A stretch of 8,841 nucleotides of DNA from an uncultured Porphyromonadaceae bacterium (GCA_937898265.1 CALEJM010000015.1:1-8841); one strand, 5' to 3'. Numbered from the stretch's first letter, positions 1-7,079 are shown. A program made the numbers and translations. Notes: generated by a model not told the origin, from the letters alone.

Positions 1-1
1 C

Positions 2-262
2 CACTTCCATTCGGAGGGACTTTCCGAATTTGACGCGATGCTGTTCATCCCGAAGAAAGCACCGTATGATTACTATACCAAGGACTACGAAAAGGGACTG
101 CAGCTCTATTCCTCCGGCGTGCTCATCATGGATCACTGTGCCGACCTGCTGCCCGACTATTTCGGCTTCGTCAAGGGTCTTGTCGATTCGTCCGACCTGT
201 CGCTCAACATTTCGCGCGAAATCCGTTTTGAAATCGTTGCAGTCAAGATGAAGTACACCTGA
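2..262 (+). CDS. htpG: HtpG (Hsp90 chaperone) fragment, 5' end outside window, 3' end replaced
   Basis: The frame is open from the window edge and ends at TGA 260-262 (86 codons). Residues encoded by about 2-220 match the Hsp90 middle domain: a segment like [11 protein letters not shown], then [35 protein letters not shown] and ISRE. The Arg of ISRE (codon 215-217) corresponds to the conserved Arg that contacts the ATP gamma-phosphate in Hsp90 proteins. Normally ISRE is followed by (M/I)LQ and then by roughly 270-300 more residues, comprising the rest of the middle domain and the C-terminal dimerisation domain. Here it is followed by about 13 unrelated residues and a stop. A product of this frame could not dimerise normally, so it is either a pseudogene, a recent rearrangement or an assembly join. 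The HtpG identity is firm from motif similarity; the cause of the truncation is inference. Confidence 0.85.
   Translation, partial: HFHSEGLSEFDAMLFIPKKAPYDYYTKDYEKGLQLYSSGVLIMDHCADLLPDYFGFVKGLVDSSDLSLNISREIRFEIVAVKMKYT
214..228. other. Junction between two broken genes
   Basis: HtpG homology on the plus strand ends after the codon for Glu of ISRE (218-220), and the minus-strand secreted protein loses support at the same place. Each gene lacks its 3' portion. This is what an inversion or deletion endpoint, or an artificial join of two genome segments, would leave. No insertion sequence end or long repeat is visible at the site. Confidence 0.5.
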
Positions 263-373
263 TACGATTTCGTTTTTATCGATATTGAAGTCGTTAAGGG
301 TGAAGACAGGGCTCTGGGCGGAAGCCAGAAACGCCATCGACACGAAGATGCTTGTAAGAATCGTTCTTTTCAT
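218..373 (-). pseudogene. N-terminal fragment of a secreted protein, 3' part missing
   Basis: Reading the minus strand from ATG at 373 gives a typical signal peptide: MKR, then a hydrophobic stretch (ILTSIFVSMAFLA) and ASA followed by Gln, a usual signal peptidase I site in Bacteroidota, with cleavage expected after residue 19. The mature part continues [19 protein letters not shown] and [10 protein letters not shown], then the frame enters the antisense of the htpG coding sequence at about base 220. The frame stays open to the window edge, but that portion is only the mirror of htpG. I do not recognise the family from the ~32 mature residues. The gene therefore seems cut at the same point at which htpG is cut. 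Alternatively the signal peptide reading is chance, but its quality and the near-consensus -7 element upstream make a real gene start more likely. Confidence 0.55.
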
Positions 374-395
374 CAGTTATTGATTATCCGGTAGG

Positions 396-426
396 TTCGT
401 AAAGATAGGCTTTTTTCTTATTTTTG
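396..426 (+). promoter_or_regulatory. Bacteroidota-type promoter for the fRMsr gene
   Basis: TATTTTTG at 419-426 fits the -7 consensus TAnnTTTG exactly. TTCG at 396-399 lies 19 bases upstream, one mismatch from the -33 TTTG. Transcription would start near 432-434, leaving a leader of only about 16 bases before ATG 449. Confidence 0.6.
400..407 (-). promoter_or_regulatory. Possible -7 element for the secreted-protein fragment
   Basis: On the minus strand this is TATCTTTA, one base from TAnnTTTG, about 27 bases upstream of the ATG at 373. I see no good -33 partner. It lies inside the spacer of the opposite promoter, so the two promoters would interlock. Confidence 0.3.
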
Positions 427-448
427 CCGCCGAAAAAAATGATGCGGA

Positions 449-916
449 ATGGAAACGATGCCCGAAACAAGTAACCTCTCCAAGGAGGAAATCTACAGAC
501 TGCTCGAGAAGCAGGTGAGCGCGATGGTCGAAGATGAAAGCGATGCCGTCGCAAACATGGCCAATGTCGCCGCTCTCATACATCACTCACTGAGGTTCTG
601 GTGGACCGGCTTTTACCGTGTCGACGGAAATCAGCTTGTTCTCGGACCTTTCCAGGGCCCTGTGGCATGTACACGCATTCCGTTCGGCAGGGGAGTATGC
701 GGCAGTGCATGGAAGGCAGGCGAAACCATCGTCGTTCCTGATGTGGATCAGTTCCCAGGTCATATCGCATGCAGCTCTGCATCCCGCAGCGAGATAGTAG
801 TCCCTGTCCGCAAGGATGGTGAGATATGGGGTGTGCTGGATATAGACAGCGCCGAACTGAATACATTCGACGAGACCGACAGAATCTGGCTCGAGAAGAT
901 TGTCGAGCACCTCTAG
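449..916 (+). CDS. msrC: Free methionine-(R)-sulfoxide reductase, GAF-fold (fRMsr)
   Basis: This 155-residue protein is a single GAF domain of the fRMsr family, which reduces free L-methionine-(R)-sulfoxide in the cytoplasm using thioredoxin and protects the methionine pool from oxidation. The family signature is complete: WTGFY at 52-56, LGPFQGPVAC ending at Cys74, GRGVCG with Cys84, FPGHIAC with Cys108, SEIVVP with Glu115, and LDIDS with Asp133. Cys108 corresponds to the catalytic Cys and Cys74/Cys84 to the resolving ones; Trp52, Tyr56, Glu115 and Asp133 match known substrate-pocket positions. The residue after Cys108 is Ser, where homologues I know have Asp (IACD). Length is normal for the family. 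ATG 449 was taken because it follows the promoter closely; ATGs at 439 (another frame), 442 and 458 are nearby, and 458 would remove three residues. Its last four bases overlap the convergent gene. Function confidence is high; the symbol follows the E. coli gene. Confidence 0.92.
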   Translation: METMPETSNLSKEEIYRLLEKQVSAMVEDESDAVANMANVAALIHHSLRFWWTGFYRVDGNQLVLGPFQGPVACTRIPFGRGVCGSAWKAGETIVVPDVDQFPGHIACSSASRSEIVVPVRKDGEIWGVLDIDSAELNTFDETDRIWLEKIVEHL

Positions 917-2064
917 TTCATGAACTTGCCGTGGCAGTTGCGATAGCTGAGGCCGCTGCCGCATGGACAAGGTTCGAACGGTGACACGTGAGGGACGGCC
1001 ATGCCGAAATGCATTTCCTTTGCGAGTTCCTGGAATATATCCTCACCGTTCTCCCTTTCGCGGAGCGTGATCTTCATCAGGTCGCATTCATCCGCGCTTC
1101 TTCCCTTGAGATACCACTTTGGCAGGCTGTTGGCGTAATCCGCTATGGTCTGCAGGCAGTTTCTGTATTGCTCGAAGGTAGGAATACTGTGGGCAAGGTC
1201 TTCCACGCCCTCGAAAATGTGGGCGGTCATGTTCTCGTCAAAGCAGTTCTGGCAGTCCAGCCAGATGTAATGCAGCTCTTCAACGGCCTCGTGCCTGTGC
1301 AGTCCCAGGCTTATGTACATTCTGATGACGGCCTGGGCCTCCGGACTGTCCGGCTCTGCGGCACAGAACGGGATGTTGCGGGCTGCGTCCCTGAAATCCT
1401 TCTCGCTGAATTTCTTGTGAGACCTGAACTTCTTGAAATGATCCATTCCGCTGATGAATCCGTCAAGGTCGAAGATATACGGCGAGACAAGCCATTCTCC
1501 ATTGCCGGTGTCGGCCATGCACATCTTGAGGATAGGCGATTCAACCATCATGTTGATCTTGTCGTATGCTGACTTGGGAGGAAAGCATTTTCTCATTAGA
1601 GGGATGAACCTCTCCAGAGGAATGGCGCCGTAGGTGTTGAGGACGCCGAGGATCAGTCTGTCGCGGTCGAAGCTTCCGTCAGCCTCTTTCGAGGCGATCA
1701 CATTGTCGATGACTCCACATACCAGTGCATGGATACAAGGAGGGATGAACACCATGTCGTCACTGCCGGGGTCCTTGTCGATAAGGTGAAGGAAAAGAGG
1801 AATGCATGGATAGTCAGGCTGGCCAAGGATGGTGAGGCTCGCCGGACCTGCCTTCACGCAGTCCCTGATGGCGATAAGGTCTCTTTCGGTGAGCTTGCCG
1901 AGCCATGCCTCGGGATTGTCTCCGATGAACGAGATTACCTCCTCGAGCAGACCTGCCTTCCTCGCATTTTCGCGGTATGGCTGGTCGAATACGCCCAGGA
2001 TACGTTTCAGTTCATCTTTTGACAGTGGAGAGAACCACTTTTCCAACTCTTTCTTCATAGACAT
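913..2064 (-). CDS. SEC-C zinc-motif protein, function unknown
   Basis: The product has 383 residues from ATG 2064, or 381 from the in-frame ATG at 2058. The C terminus carries a SEC-C motif, PCPCGSGLSYRNCHG, with likely zinc ligands Cys366, Cys368, Cys377 and His378, as found at the tail of SecA and in YecA-like proteins, where it binds zinc and often mediates contact with ribosome or protein partners. The rest appears soluble and largely helical, without a signal peptide or membrane segment, and I do not recognise another domain. It has several other cysteines, including LDCQNC near residue 300. The frame is open upstream to 2241, but that extension overlaps purE and the divergent promoters; a perfect -7 element at 2071-2078 puts the start at 2064 or 2058. 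It converges on the fRMsr gene and shares four bases with it at the stops. Codon use resembles that of purE and the 5' part of purL. Confidence 0.8.
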   Translation of the reverse strand: MSMKKELEKWFSPLSKDELKRILGVFDQPYRENARKAGLLEEVISFIGDNPEAWLGKLTERDLIAIRDCVKAGPASLTILGQPDYPCIPLFLHLIDKDPGSDDMVFIPPCIHALVCGVIDNVIASKEADGSFDRDRLILGVLNTYGAIPLERFIPLMRKCFPPKSAYDKINMMVESPILKMCMADTGNGEWLVSPYIFDLDGFISGMDHFKKFRSHKKFSEKDFRDAARNIPFCAAEPDSPEAQAVIRMYISLGLHRHEAVEELHYIWLDCQNCFDENMTAHIFEGVEDLAHSIPTFEQYRNCLQTIADYANSLPKWYLKGRSADECDLMKITLRERENGEDIFQELAKEMHFGMAVPHVSPFEPCPCGSGLSYRNCHGKFMN

Positions 2065-2070
2065 CGGCGG

Positions 2071-2078
2071 CAAAGATA
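2071..2078 (-). promoter_or_regulatory. -7 element for the SEC-C gene
   Basis: On the minus strand this is TATCTTTG, an exact TAnnTTTG match, followed by CCGCCG and ATG at 2064. No good TTTG is seen at the -33 distance (AATG at N19). Transcription would begin almost at the ATG, so the mRNA would be leaderless or nearly so, or translation uses ATG 2058. Confidence 0.6.
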
Positions 2079-2102
2079 GATAAAAAGTTGTTGATAACAT
2101 TA

Positions 2103-2134
2103 TTTGCATACGGCTCGGTTCTGTTGTAAATTTG
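2103..2134 (+). promoter_or_regulatory. Promoter of the purE operon
   Basis: TTTG at 2103-2106, a 20-base spacer, and TAAATTTG at 2127-2134 match the Bacteroidota -33/-7 promoter almost perfectly. Transcription should start near 2140-2142, giving a leader of about 36 bases before purE. No strong Shine-Dalgarno sequence precedes the ATG at 2177. Confidence 0.7.
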
Positions 2135-2151
2135 CAAGATAATAGTGCAAA
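2131..2151. repeat. Inverted repeat across the purE start region, possible operator
   Basis: TTTGCA at 2131-2136 and TGCAAA at 2146-2151 form perfect 6-base arms around a 9-base spacer, overlapping the -7 box and the expected transcription start. A further direct copy of TTTGCA sits at 2103-2108 on the -33 box. The position suits a repressor site, but two of the copies coincide with promoter elements, so part of the pattern may follow from the promoter itself. Operator function is inference. Confidence 0.3.
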
Positions 2152-2176
2152 GTGATAACTCGATAAATCAAACATA

Positions 2177-2644
2177 ATGAAAGTCAGCATCATCATGGGC
2201 TCCAAGAGTGACCTTCCAGTCATGCAGGGAGCATTGGACATCCTCGACCAGTTCGGAGTTCCTTATGAGAAAAAAGTCATCAGCGCTCACCGCACTCCAC
2301 AGTTCTTCTGTGAGTACATGGCATCAGCCAAGGAAAGAGGCGTGAACATCGTCATCGCCGGTGCCGGCGGAGCAGCTCACCTTCCTGGCATGTGTGCAGC
2401 AATGACTTCTCTTCCTGTAATCGGCGTTCCTATCAAGAGCGCGGCTCTCAACGGTCTCGACTCTCTGCTCAGCATCGTCCAGATGCCATCTGGCATTCCA
2501 GTGGCTACCATGGCGATCGATGGTGCAAAGAATGCAGCCCTCTATGCTGTCTCCATCTTCTCTCTCAACGATGCAGTGCTCGCTGAGAAGTATGATGCTT
2601 ATAGGAAGGCTCAGGCCGACAAGGTTCTTCAAACTGAAATCTAA
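2177..2644 (+). CDS. purE: PurE, N5-carboxyaminoimidazole ribonucleotide mutase
   Basis: The 155-residue protein is a class I PurE, which converts N5-CAIR to CAIR in de novo purine synthesis as a cytoplasmic octamer. The phosphate-binding GSKSD is at residues 8-12, the catalytic SAHRTP at 36-41 with His38, and [12 protein letters not shown] at 61-72; the later [13 protein letters not shown] and KNAALYA segments are also typical. Length is normal. The ATG follows a strong Bacteroidota promoter by about 40 bases. The stop is three bases before purL, so the two are co-transcribed. Class I enzymes usually work after PurK, which is not in this window. Codon use (AAG for Lys, CTC/CTT for Leu) agrees with the first third of purL and with the upstream genes. 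Confidence 0.96.
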   Translation: MKVSIIMGSKSDLPVMQGALDILDQFGVPYEKKVISAHRTPQFFCEYMASAKERGVNIVIAGAGGAAHLPGMCAAMTSLPVIGVPIKSAALNGLDSLLSIVQMPSGIPVATMAIDGAKNAALYAVSIFSLNDAVLAEKYDAYRKAQADKVLQTEI

Positions 2645-2647
2645 GCA

Positions 2648-5600
2648 ATGAAAGCACATCGCGTCTTTGTAGAAAAATACCCTGAGTTCCAGGTTGAGGC
2701 AAGAAGCCTCAAGAACGAATTCAATGAGAATCTATCTCTCAATATCAAAAGTCTCCGTCTGCTGAACGTTTACGACCTGTTCGGTTTCAGCGAGGAGCTT
2801 GTCGAGAAGTGCAGATATTCCGTTTTCGGAGAGATCGTGACCGACCTCGTTACCGATGAGTGCGATCTCGAGGGCAAGAAGTATGTCGCTGTCGAGTATC
2901 TTCCTGGACAGTTCGACCAGCGTGCATCATCGGCAGTTGACTGTGTGCACCTTATCGATCCAAAGGCAGAGGTCGAGATCCGCAGCTCAAAGCTCATCAT
3001 CTTCGACGATGACATGACCGAGGAGGCTCTCAATGCAGTCCGCGCATATTTCATCAATGCCGTCGAGTCGCGTCCGAAGGACCTTTCAAAGCTTTCACAG
3101 AACGATACTGTCGATGTAAAGCCTCTCGCAGACATGACAGGTTTCATCAGCATGAAGCCTGAGCAGTATGCCGCATTCTGCAAGGAGTGGGGTCTTGCCA
3201 TGAATACCGACGACCTCAATGAAGTCGTAAAGTATTTCACCGCTGAGCACAGAGAGCCTACCGAGACTGAACTTCGTATCCTTGATACATACTGGTCAGA
3301 CCATTGCCGTCACACCACCTTCACTACCGAACTTGAGGAGATCACCGTTGATGATTCATTCCTCAAGGCTGAGCTCGAGAACGAGCTTGAGGACTTCTTC
3401 GAGATCCGCAAGGAACTTGGCCGTGAGAACAAGAGTCTCTGCCTTATGGAGCTCGCGACCATCGGCGCACGCTATCTCAGGAAGATCGGCAAGCTCGAGG
3501 ATCTCGAGCAGAGTGAAGAGAACAATGCTTGCAGCATCTATGTCAATGTGGATGTTGACGGAAAGCTTGAGAAGTGGCTCCTCCAGTTCAAGAACGAGAC
3601 CCATAACCATCCTACCGAGATCGAGCCGTTCGGAGGTGCTGCCACCTGTCTTGGCGGTGCTATCCGTGACCCTCTTTCCGGCCGCGCATACGTTTATCAG
3701 GCAATGCGTGTCACCGGTGCCGGCGACATCAACAAGCCGGTCAGCGAGACTCTCGCAGGAAAGCTTCCACAGAGCATGATCAGCCGTAAGGCTGCTGCAG
3801 GATACTCAAGCTACGGTAACCAGATCGGTCTTGCCACCACACACGTTCGCGAGATCTATCACCCAGACTACGTTGCCAAACGTATGGAGGTGGGTGCTGT
3901 GGTAGGCGCAGTGAAAGCCGAGGACGTTCGTCGTGAGAGTCCTGCTCCTGGCGACATCGTATTGATGCTTGGCGGCAGAACAGGTCGCGACGGCATCGGT
4001 GGTGCAACAGGTTCTTCAAAAGAACACACCTCACAATCGTTGGAGACTTGCGGCAGTGAGGTTCAGAAAGGCAACGCACCAGAAGAACGTAAACTGGAAC
4101 GTCTGTTCCGTCGTCCTGAGGTGACACGCTTGATTAAGAAATCAAATGACTTTGGCGCAGGCGGCGTGAGCGTGGCTATCGGCGAGTTGACCGATGGTCT
4201 CGACATCTACCTCGACCGCGTACCAACAAAATATAGTGGACTGAACTCAACAGAAATCGCTATCAGCGAATCGCAAGAGCGTATGGCAGTAGTGGTTGAA
4301 GCTCACACCAAAGAAGAGTTTATGCGCTACTGTGCTGAGGAGAACATCGAGGTGACACACGTTGCCGACGTAACCGATCTCCGTCGCATGCGTATGTTTA
4401 ACGGCGACCGCATGGTAGTTGACCTCTCCCGCGAGTTCATCGACTCAGCCGGTGCTGCACGCTACACCAAGGCGCACATCACCGCCATGGACAACATCAA
4501 TCCTATGATTCATCAGCCTGAGGGCAAGAACCTCGAAGAGAAGGTTGCCAACTGCTTGAGCGACGACAACGTGGTTTCTCAGAAAGGCTTGATTGAGATG
4601 TTCGACGCTACCATCGGTGCTTCTACCGTCTTGATGCCATTCGGTGGCAAGACCCAAGAGACCGAGACTCAGGTGAGCGTTCAGAAACTCCCAGTGCTCA
4701 ACGGATTCACCAACACCGCCTCTATCATGGCATTCGGCTTCAACCCATTCATCTCCAAATGGAGTCCTTACGTAGGTGCTGCCTACGCAGTGGTTGACAC
4801 CTGTGCTAAGGTTGTTGCTGCCGGTGCTCGCTACGACAAGATGCGCTTCTCCTATCAGGAATACTTCGAGCGCATGCACACAGCCGAGTCTTGGGGCAAA
4901 CCATTGAGCGCCTTGCTCGGTGCGTTGAAGATGCAAGATGCTTTGAAACTTCCATCTATCGGCGGTAAAGACTCTATGAGCGGTACGTTCCAAGACATCA
5001 ACGTGCCACCAACACTCATCGCCTTCGGTATCACCACCGTTGATGCTCGCACAGTCATCAGTCCGGAATTCAAGGCAGAGGGTCACAACCTCTACCTCAT
5101 CAAACATACTCCTGTCAGCAACTACATGCCTGACACCGACATGCTGAAGAAGAACTTCGACTTCGTCAGCACCGAGATTGAGAACAAACACATCGTGGCT
5201 GCCTATGCCATCGGCTTCGGCGGTGTGATGGAGGCTTTGGCCAAGTGTTCGTTCGGCAACCGCATCGGCGCTGAGGTGAAGATGAGCGAAGAGGAACTCT
5301 TCAACTACAACTACGGCAGCATCCTTGTGGAGGCTGACGGCGAGCTGAACTTCGAGAACGCTGTGCTCCTCGGCAAGACCGCAGGCAACGAGATGGTGAT
5401 CAACGGCACACGCTTCACCCTCGACGCTTTGAAACAGATGAACAGCGAGAAGTTCTGCACCGTATATCCAGACCGTGGCATCAACCATGCTACCGTGATG
5501 GAGTCAACACCAGAGGTCAAGACTTTGACTTACGCTGGCGAAGCAGTAGAACAACCATACGTTTATCTCCCCGTATTCCCTGGCACCAACTGCGACTACG

Positions 5601-6352
5601 ATACTGCTAAGGCATTCCGTCGTGCAGGCGCTGTGACCAAACAAGGTGTCTTCCGCAACTTGAACAGCGAGGCCATCTCTGAGTCCATCAACGATATGGT
5701 ATGCGAAATCAACAAATGTCATATCCTCGCACTCTCAGGCGGTTTCTCTGCAGGCGACGAGCCAGACGGCAGCGGCAAGTTCATTGCCAACGTGCTCAAC
5801 AATGTGAAGGTGACCGAAGCTATCAACAACCTCTTGAAACGTGGCGGCTTGATTCTCGGTATCTGCAACGGCTTCCAGGCTTTGGTGAAATCAGGTCTGC
5901 TCCCATACGGCAAACTCGGCGACGTGACCGTAGACTCTCCTACCCTCTTCCGCAACGATGTAAACCGTCACGTCTCACAGATGGTGACCACACGCATCAG
6001 CACCACCAACTCTCCATGGCTGAAAGGCTTCACCGTCGGCGAGGAACACACCATCGCCATGAGTCACGGCGAAGGCAAGTTCGTGGTAAGCGAAGAGATG
6101 GCGAAGGAGTTGTTCAAGAATGGTCAGGTAGCCTTCCAATACGTTGACCTCAACGGCAACATCACCACCGAAGCGCCTTACAACCCTAACGGCTCAAGTT
6201 ACGCTATCGAAGGCATCGTGAGTCCAAACGGACAAATCCTCGGCAAGATGGGTCACAGCGAACGCTTCGAGGACAACCTCTTCAAGAATATCGCAGGCAA
6301 CAAACGTCAGACGATTTTCCAAAACGCAGTAGATTACTTCCGCAAAAAATAA
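2648..6352 (+). CDS. purL: PurL, phosphoribosylformylglycinamidine synthase (large, single-chain form); mosaic codon use
   Basis: The 1234-residue enzyme uses ATP and glutamine to turn FGAR into FGAM. Order of parts: an N-terminal PurS-like region; a linker with DTYWSDHCRHTTF at 213-225; first AIRS-type ATP/substrate half with KNETHNHPTEIEPFGG from 315; second AIRS half; and a C-terminal class I glutamine amidotransferase. In the last, PVFPGTNCDYD opens the domain, GGFSAGDE lies near 1032, the nucleophile is Cys1073 in GICNGFQ, and the triad is completed by His1203 and Glu1205 in GHSER. All key residues are present and the length fits the Bacteroidota single-chain form. It follows purE by three bases and precedes purC by one base. 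The oddity is a sharp change of codon use between codons 382 and 411: before it 23 of 26 Lys codons are AAG and none of the Leu codons is TTG; after it the first five Lys codons are all AAA, and about twenty TTG codons occur from codon 439 on. The protein may therefore be a hybrid of two orthologues. Confidence 0.95.
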   Translation: MKAHRVFVEKYPEFQVEARSLKNEFNENLSLNIKSLRLLNVYDLFGFSEELVEKCRYSVFGEIVTDLVTDECDLEGKKYVAVEYLPGQFDQRASSAVDCVHLIDPKAEVEIRSSKLIIFDDDMTEEALNAVRAYFINAVESRPKDLSKLSQNDTVDVKPLADMTGFISMKPEQYAAFCKEWGLAMNTDDLNEVVKYFTAEHREPTETELRILDTYWSDHCRHTTFTTELEEITVDDSFLKAELENELEDFFEIRKELGRENKSLCLMELATIGARYLRKIGKLEDLEQSEENNACSIYVNVDVDGKLEKWLLQFKNETHNHPTEIEPFGGAATCLGGAIRDPLSGRAYVYQAMRVTGAGDINKPVSETLAGKLPQSMISRKAAAGYSSYGNQIGLATTHVREIYHPDYVAKRMEVGAVVGAVKAEDVRRESPAPGDIVLMLGGRTGRDGIGGATGSSKEHTSQSLETCGSEVQKGNAPEERKLERLFRRPEVTRLIKKSNDFGAGGVSVAIGELTDGLDIYLDRVPTKYSGLNSTEIAISESQERMAVVVEAHTKEEFMRYCAEENIEVTHVADVTDLRRMRMFNGDRMVVDLSREFIDSAGAARYTKAHITAMDNINPMIHQPEGKNLEEKVANCLSDDNVVSQKGLIEMFDATIGASTVLMPFGGKTQETETQVSVQKLPVLNGFTNTASIMAFGFNPFISKWSPYVGAAYAVVDTCAKVVAAGARYDKMRFSYQEYFERMHTAESWGKPLSALLGALKMQDALKLPSIGGKDSMSGTFQDINVPPTLIAFGITTVDARTVISPEFKAEGHNLYLIKHTPVSNYMPDTDMLKKNFDFVSTEIENKHIVAAYAIGFGGVMEALAKCSFGNRIGAEVKMSEEELFNYNYGSILVEADGELNFENAVLLGKTAGNEMVINGTRFTLDALKQMNSEKFCTVYPDRGINHATVMESTPEVKTLTYAGEAVEQPYVYLPVFPGTNCDYDTAKAFRRAGAVTKQGVFRNLNSEAISESINDMVCEINKCHILALSGGFSAGDEPDGSGKFIANVLNNVKVTEAINNLLKRGGLILGICNGFQALVKSGLLPYGKLGDVTVDSPTLFRNDVNRHVSQMVTTRISTTNSPWLKGFTVGEEHTIAMSHGEGKFVVSEEMAKELFKNGQVAFQYVDLNGNITTEAPYNPNGSSYAIEGIVSPNGQILGKMGHSERFEDNLFKNIAGNKRQTIFQNAVDYFRKK
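3791..3878 (+). other. Codon-use breakpoint within purL
   Basis: The last Lys codon in the upstream style is AAG at 3788-3790 and the first in the downstream style is AAA at 3878-3880. From there AAA, GAA, CAA and TTG become frequent and remain so through the two purC genes and the CapA-like gene. The frame and protein motifs are uninterrupted. It marks either an in-frame recombination point or an assembly join through conserved sequence. Confidence 0.65.
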
Positions 6353-6353
6353 T

Positions 6354-7079
6354 ATGAAAGACTTAGACTTCACTCCTCGCGAACTCCTTTACGAAGGTAA
6401 GGCGAAACAGATTTATGCTGTTGACGATCCCGAGTATGTGATTATCAGATACAAGGACGATGCCTCCGCTTACAACGGCATCAAACGCGCACAGATTGCC
6501 AACAAAGGCGTGTTGAACAACAAGATTTCTTCTATCATCTACAAACAGTTGGAGGAGAACGGTATCAAGACACACTTTGTGAAACGTCTGAACGACCGCG
6601 ACCAACTCTGCCGCCGTAAGGAGGTTATCCCTATTGAGTTTGTGGCACGCAACCGTGCTGCTGGCAGTTTCGCACAGCGTCTCGGACTGAAAGAGGGCTT
6701 CGTGCTCCCTTCTCCAATCTTTGAGATGTGCTACAAGAATGACGAACTCGACGACCCTATCATCAACTACACCCACGCTGTGGCTCTCGGTTTGAGCGAC
6801 CACGAGACAGTAGAGAAAGTCAAGGTGTTGGTGATGAAGGTGAACGAGATTCTCAAACCACTGTTTGCCAAACTCAACATCACGTTGGTAGATTTCAAGA
6901 CTGAGTTTGGTCGTCTCTCCGACGGCTCTTTGGTCTTGGCAGATGAGTTGAGTCCTGACACTTGCAGACTGTGGGATGCAGACACCGACGAACGTCTGGA
7001 CCGCGACCGTTTCCGTCGCGACCTCGGTCGTGTGGCAGAAGCCTACGGCACTATCCTTACTCGTCTGGAACAGTTATAA
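6354..7079 (+). CDS. purC: PurC, SAICAR synthetase (short bacterial type)
   Basis: The 241-residue protein ligates aspartate to CAIR with ATP to form SAICAR in the cytoplasm. It matches the short bacterial subfamily: LYEGKAKQIY at 12-21, a KDDASAYNG segment at 34-42, the signature IPIEFVARNRAAGSF at 92-106, LVDFKTEFGR, and LADELSPDTCRLWD near the C terminus. Length is normal for this type (about 235-245). It starts one base after the purL stop, so it should be translated with purL. Its codon use matches the 3' two-thirds of purL. A second SAICAR synthetase of a different subtype begins 1144 bases downstream, so this enzyme is apparently duplicated in function. Confidence 0.95.
   Translation: MKDLDFTPRELLYEGKAKQIYAVDDPEYVIIRYKDDASAYNGIKRAQIANKGVLNNKISSIIYKQLEENGIKTHFVKRLNDRDQLCRRKEVIPIEFVARNRAAGSFAQRLGLKEGFVLPSPIFEMCYKNDELDDPIINYTHAVALGLSDHETVEKVKVLVMKVNEILKPLFAKLNITLVDFKTEFGRLSDGSLVLADELSPDTCRLWDADTDERLDRDRFRRDLGRVAEAYGTILTRLEQL

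Noticed and set aside
2..217. Minus-strand frame continuing through htpG to the window edge
   Set aside because: It is the complement of clear HtpG sequence; only the part at 218-373 has independent support from the signal peptide.
263..395. Search for a terminator or small RNA after the htpG fragment
   Set aside because: No stable hairpin followed by a T run was seen; the stretch is better explained as the start of the minus-strand secreted gene.
988..1572. 194-codon plus-strand frame inside the SEC-C gene
   Set aside because: Antisense shadow of a gene with a clear C-terminal zinc motif; no start signal or domain.
2089..2097. DnaA-box-like TTATCAACA on the minus strand
   Set aside because: A single near match in an AT-rich promoter region, without clustering or AT-rich unwinding repeats, is not evidence of an origin.
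2065..2241. 59-codon upstream extension of the SEC-C gene
   Set aside because: It would overlap the purE start and both divergent promoters; a -7 element at 2071-2078 places the start at 2064 or 2058.
4445..5488. 347-codon open frame on the minus strand
   Set aside because: It is the exact antisense of the conserved purL coding sequence, has no promoter or recognisable domain, and reads as low-quality protein. Biased codon use in purL explains its openness.
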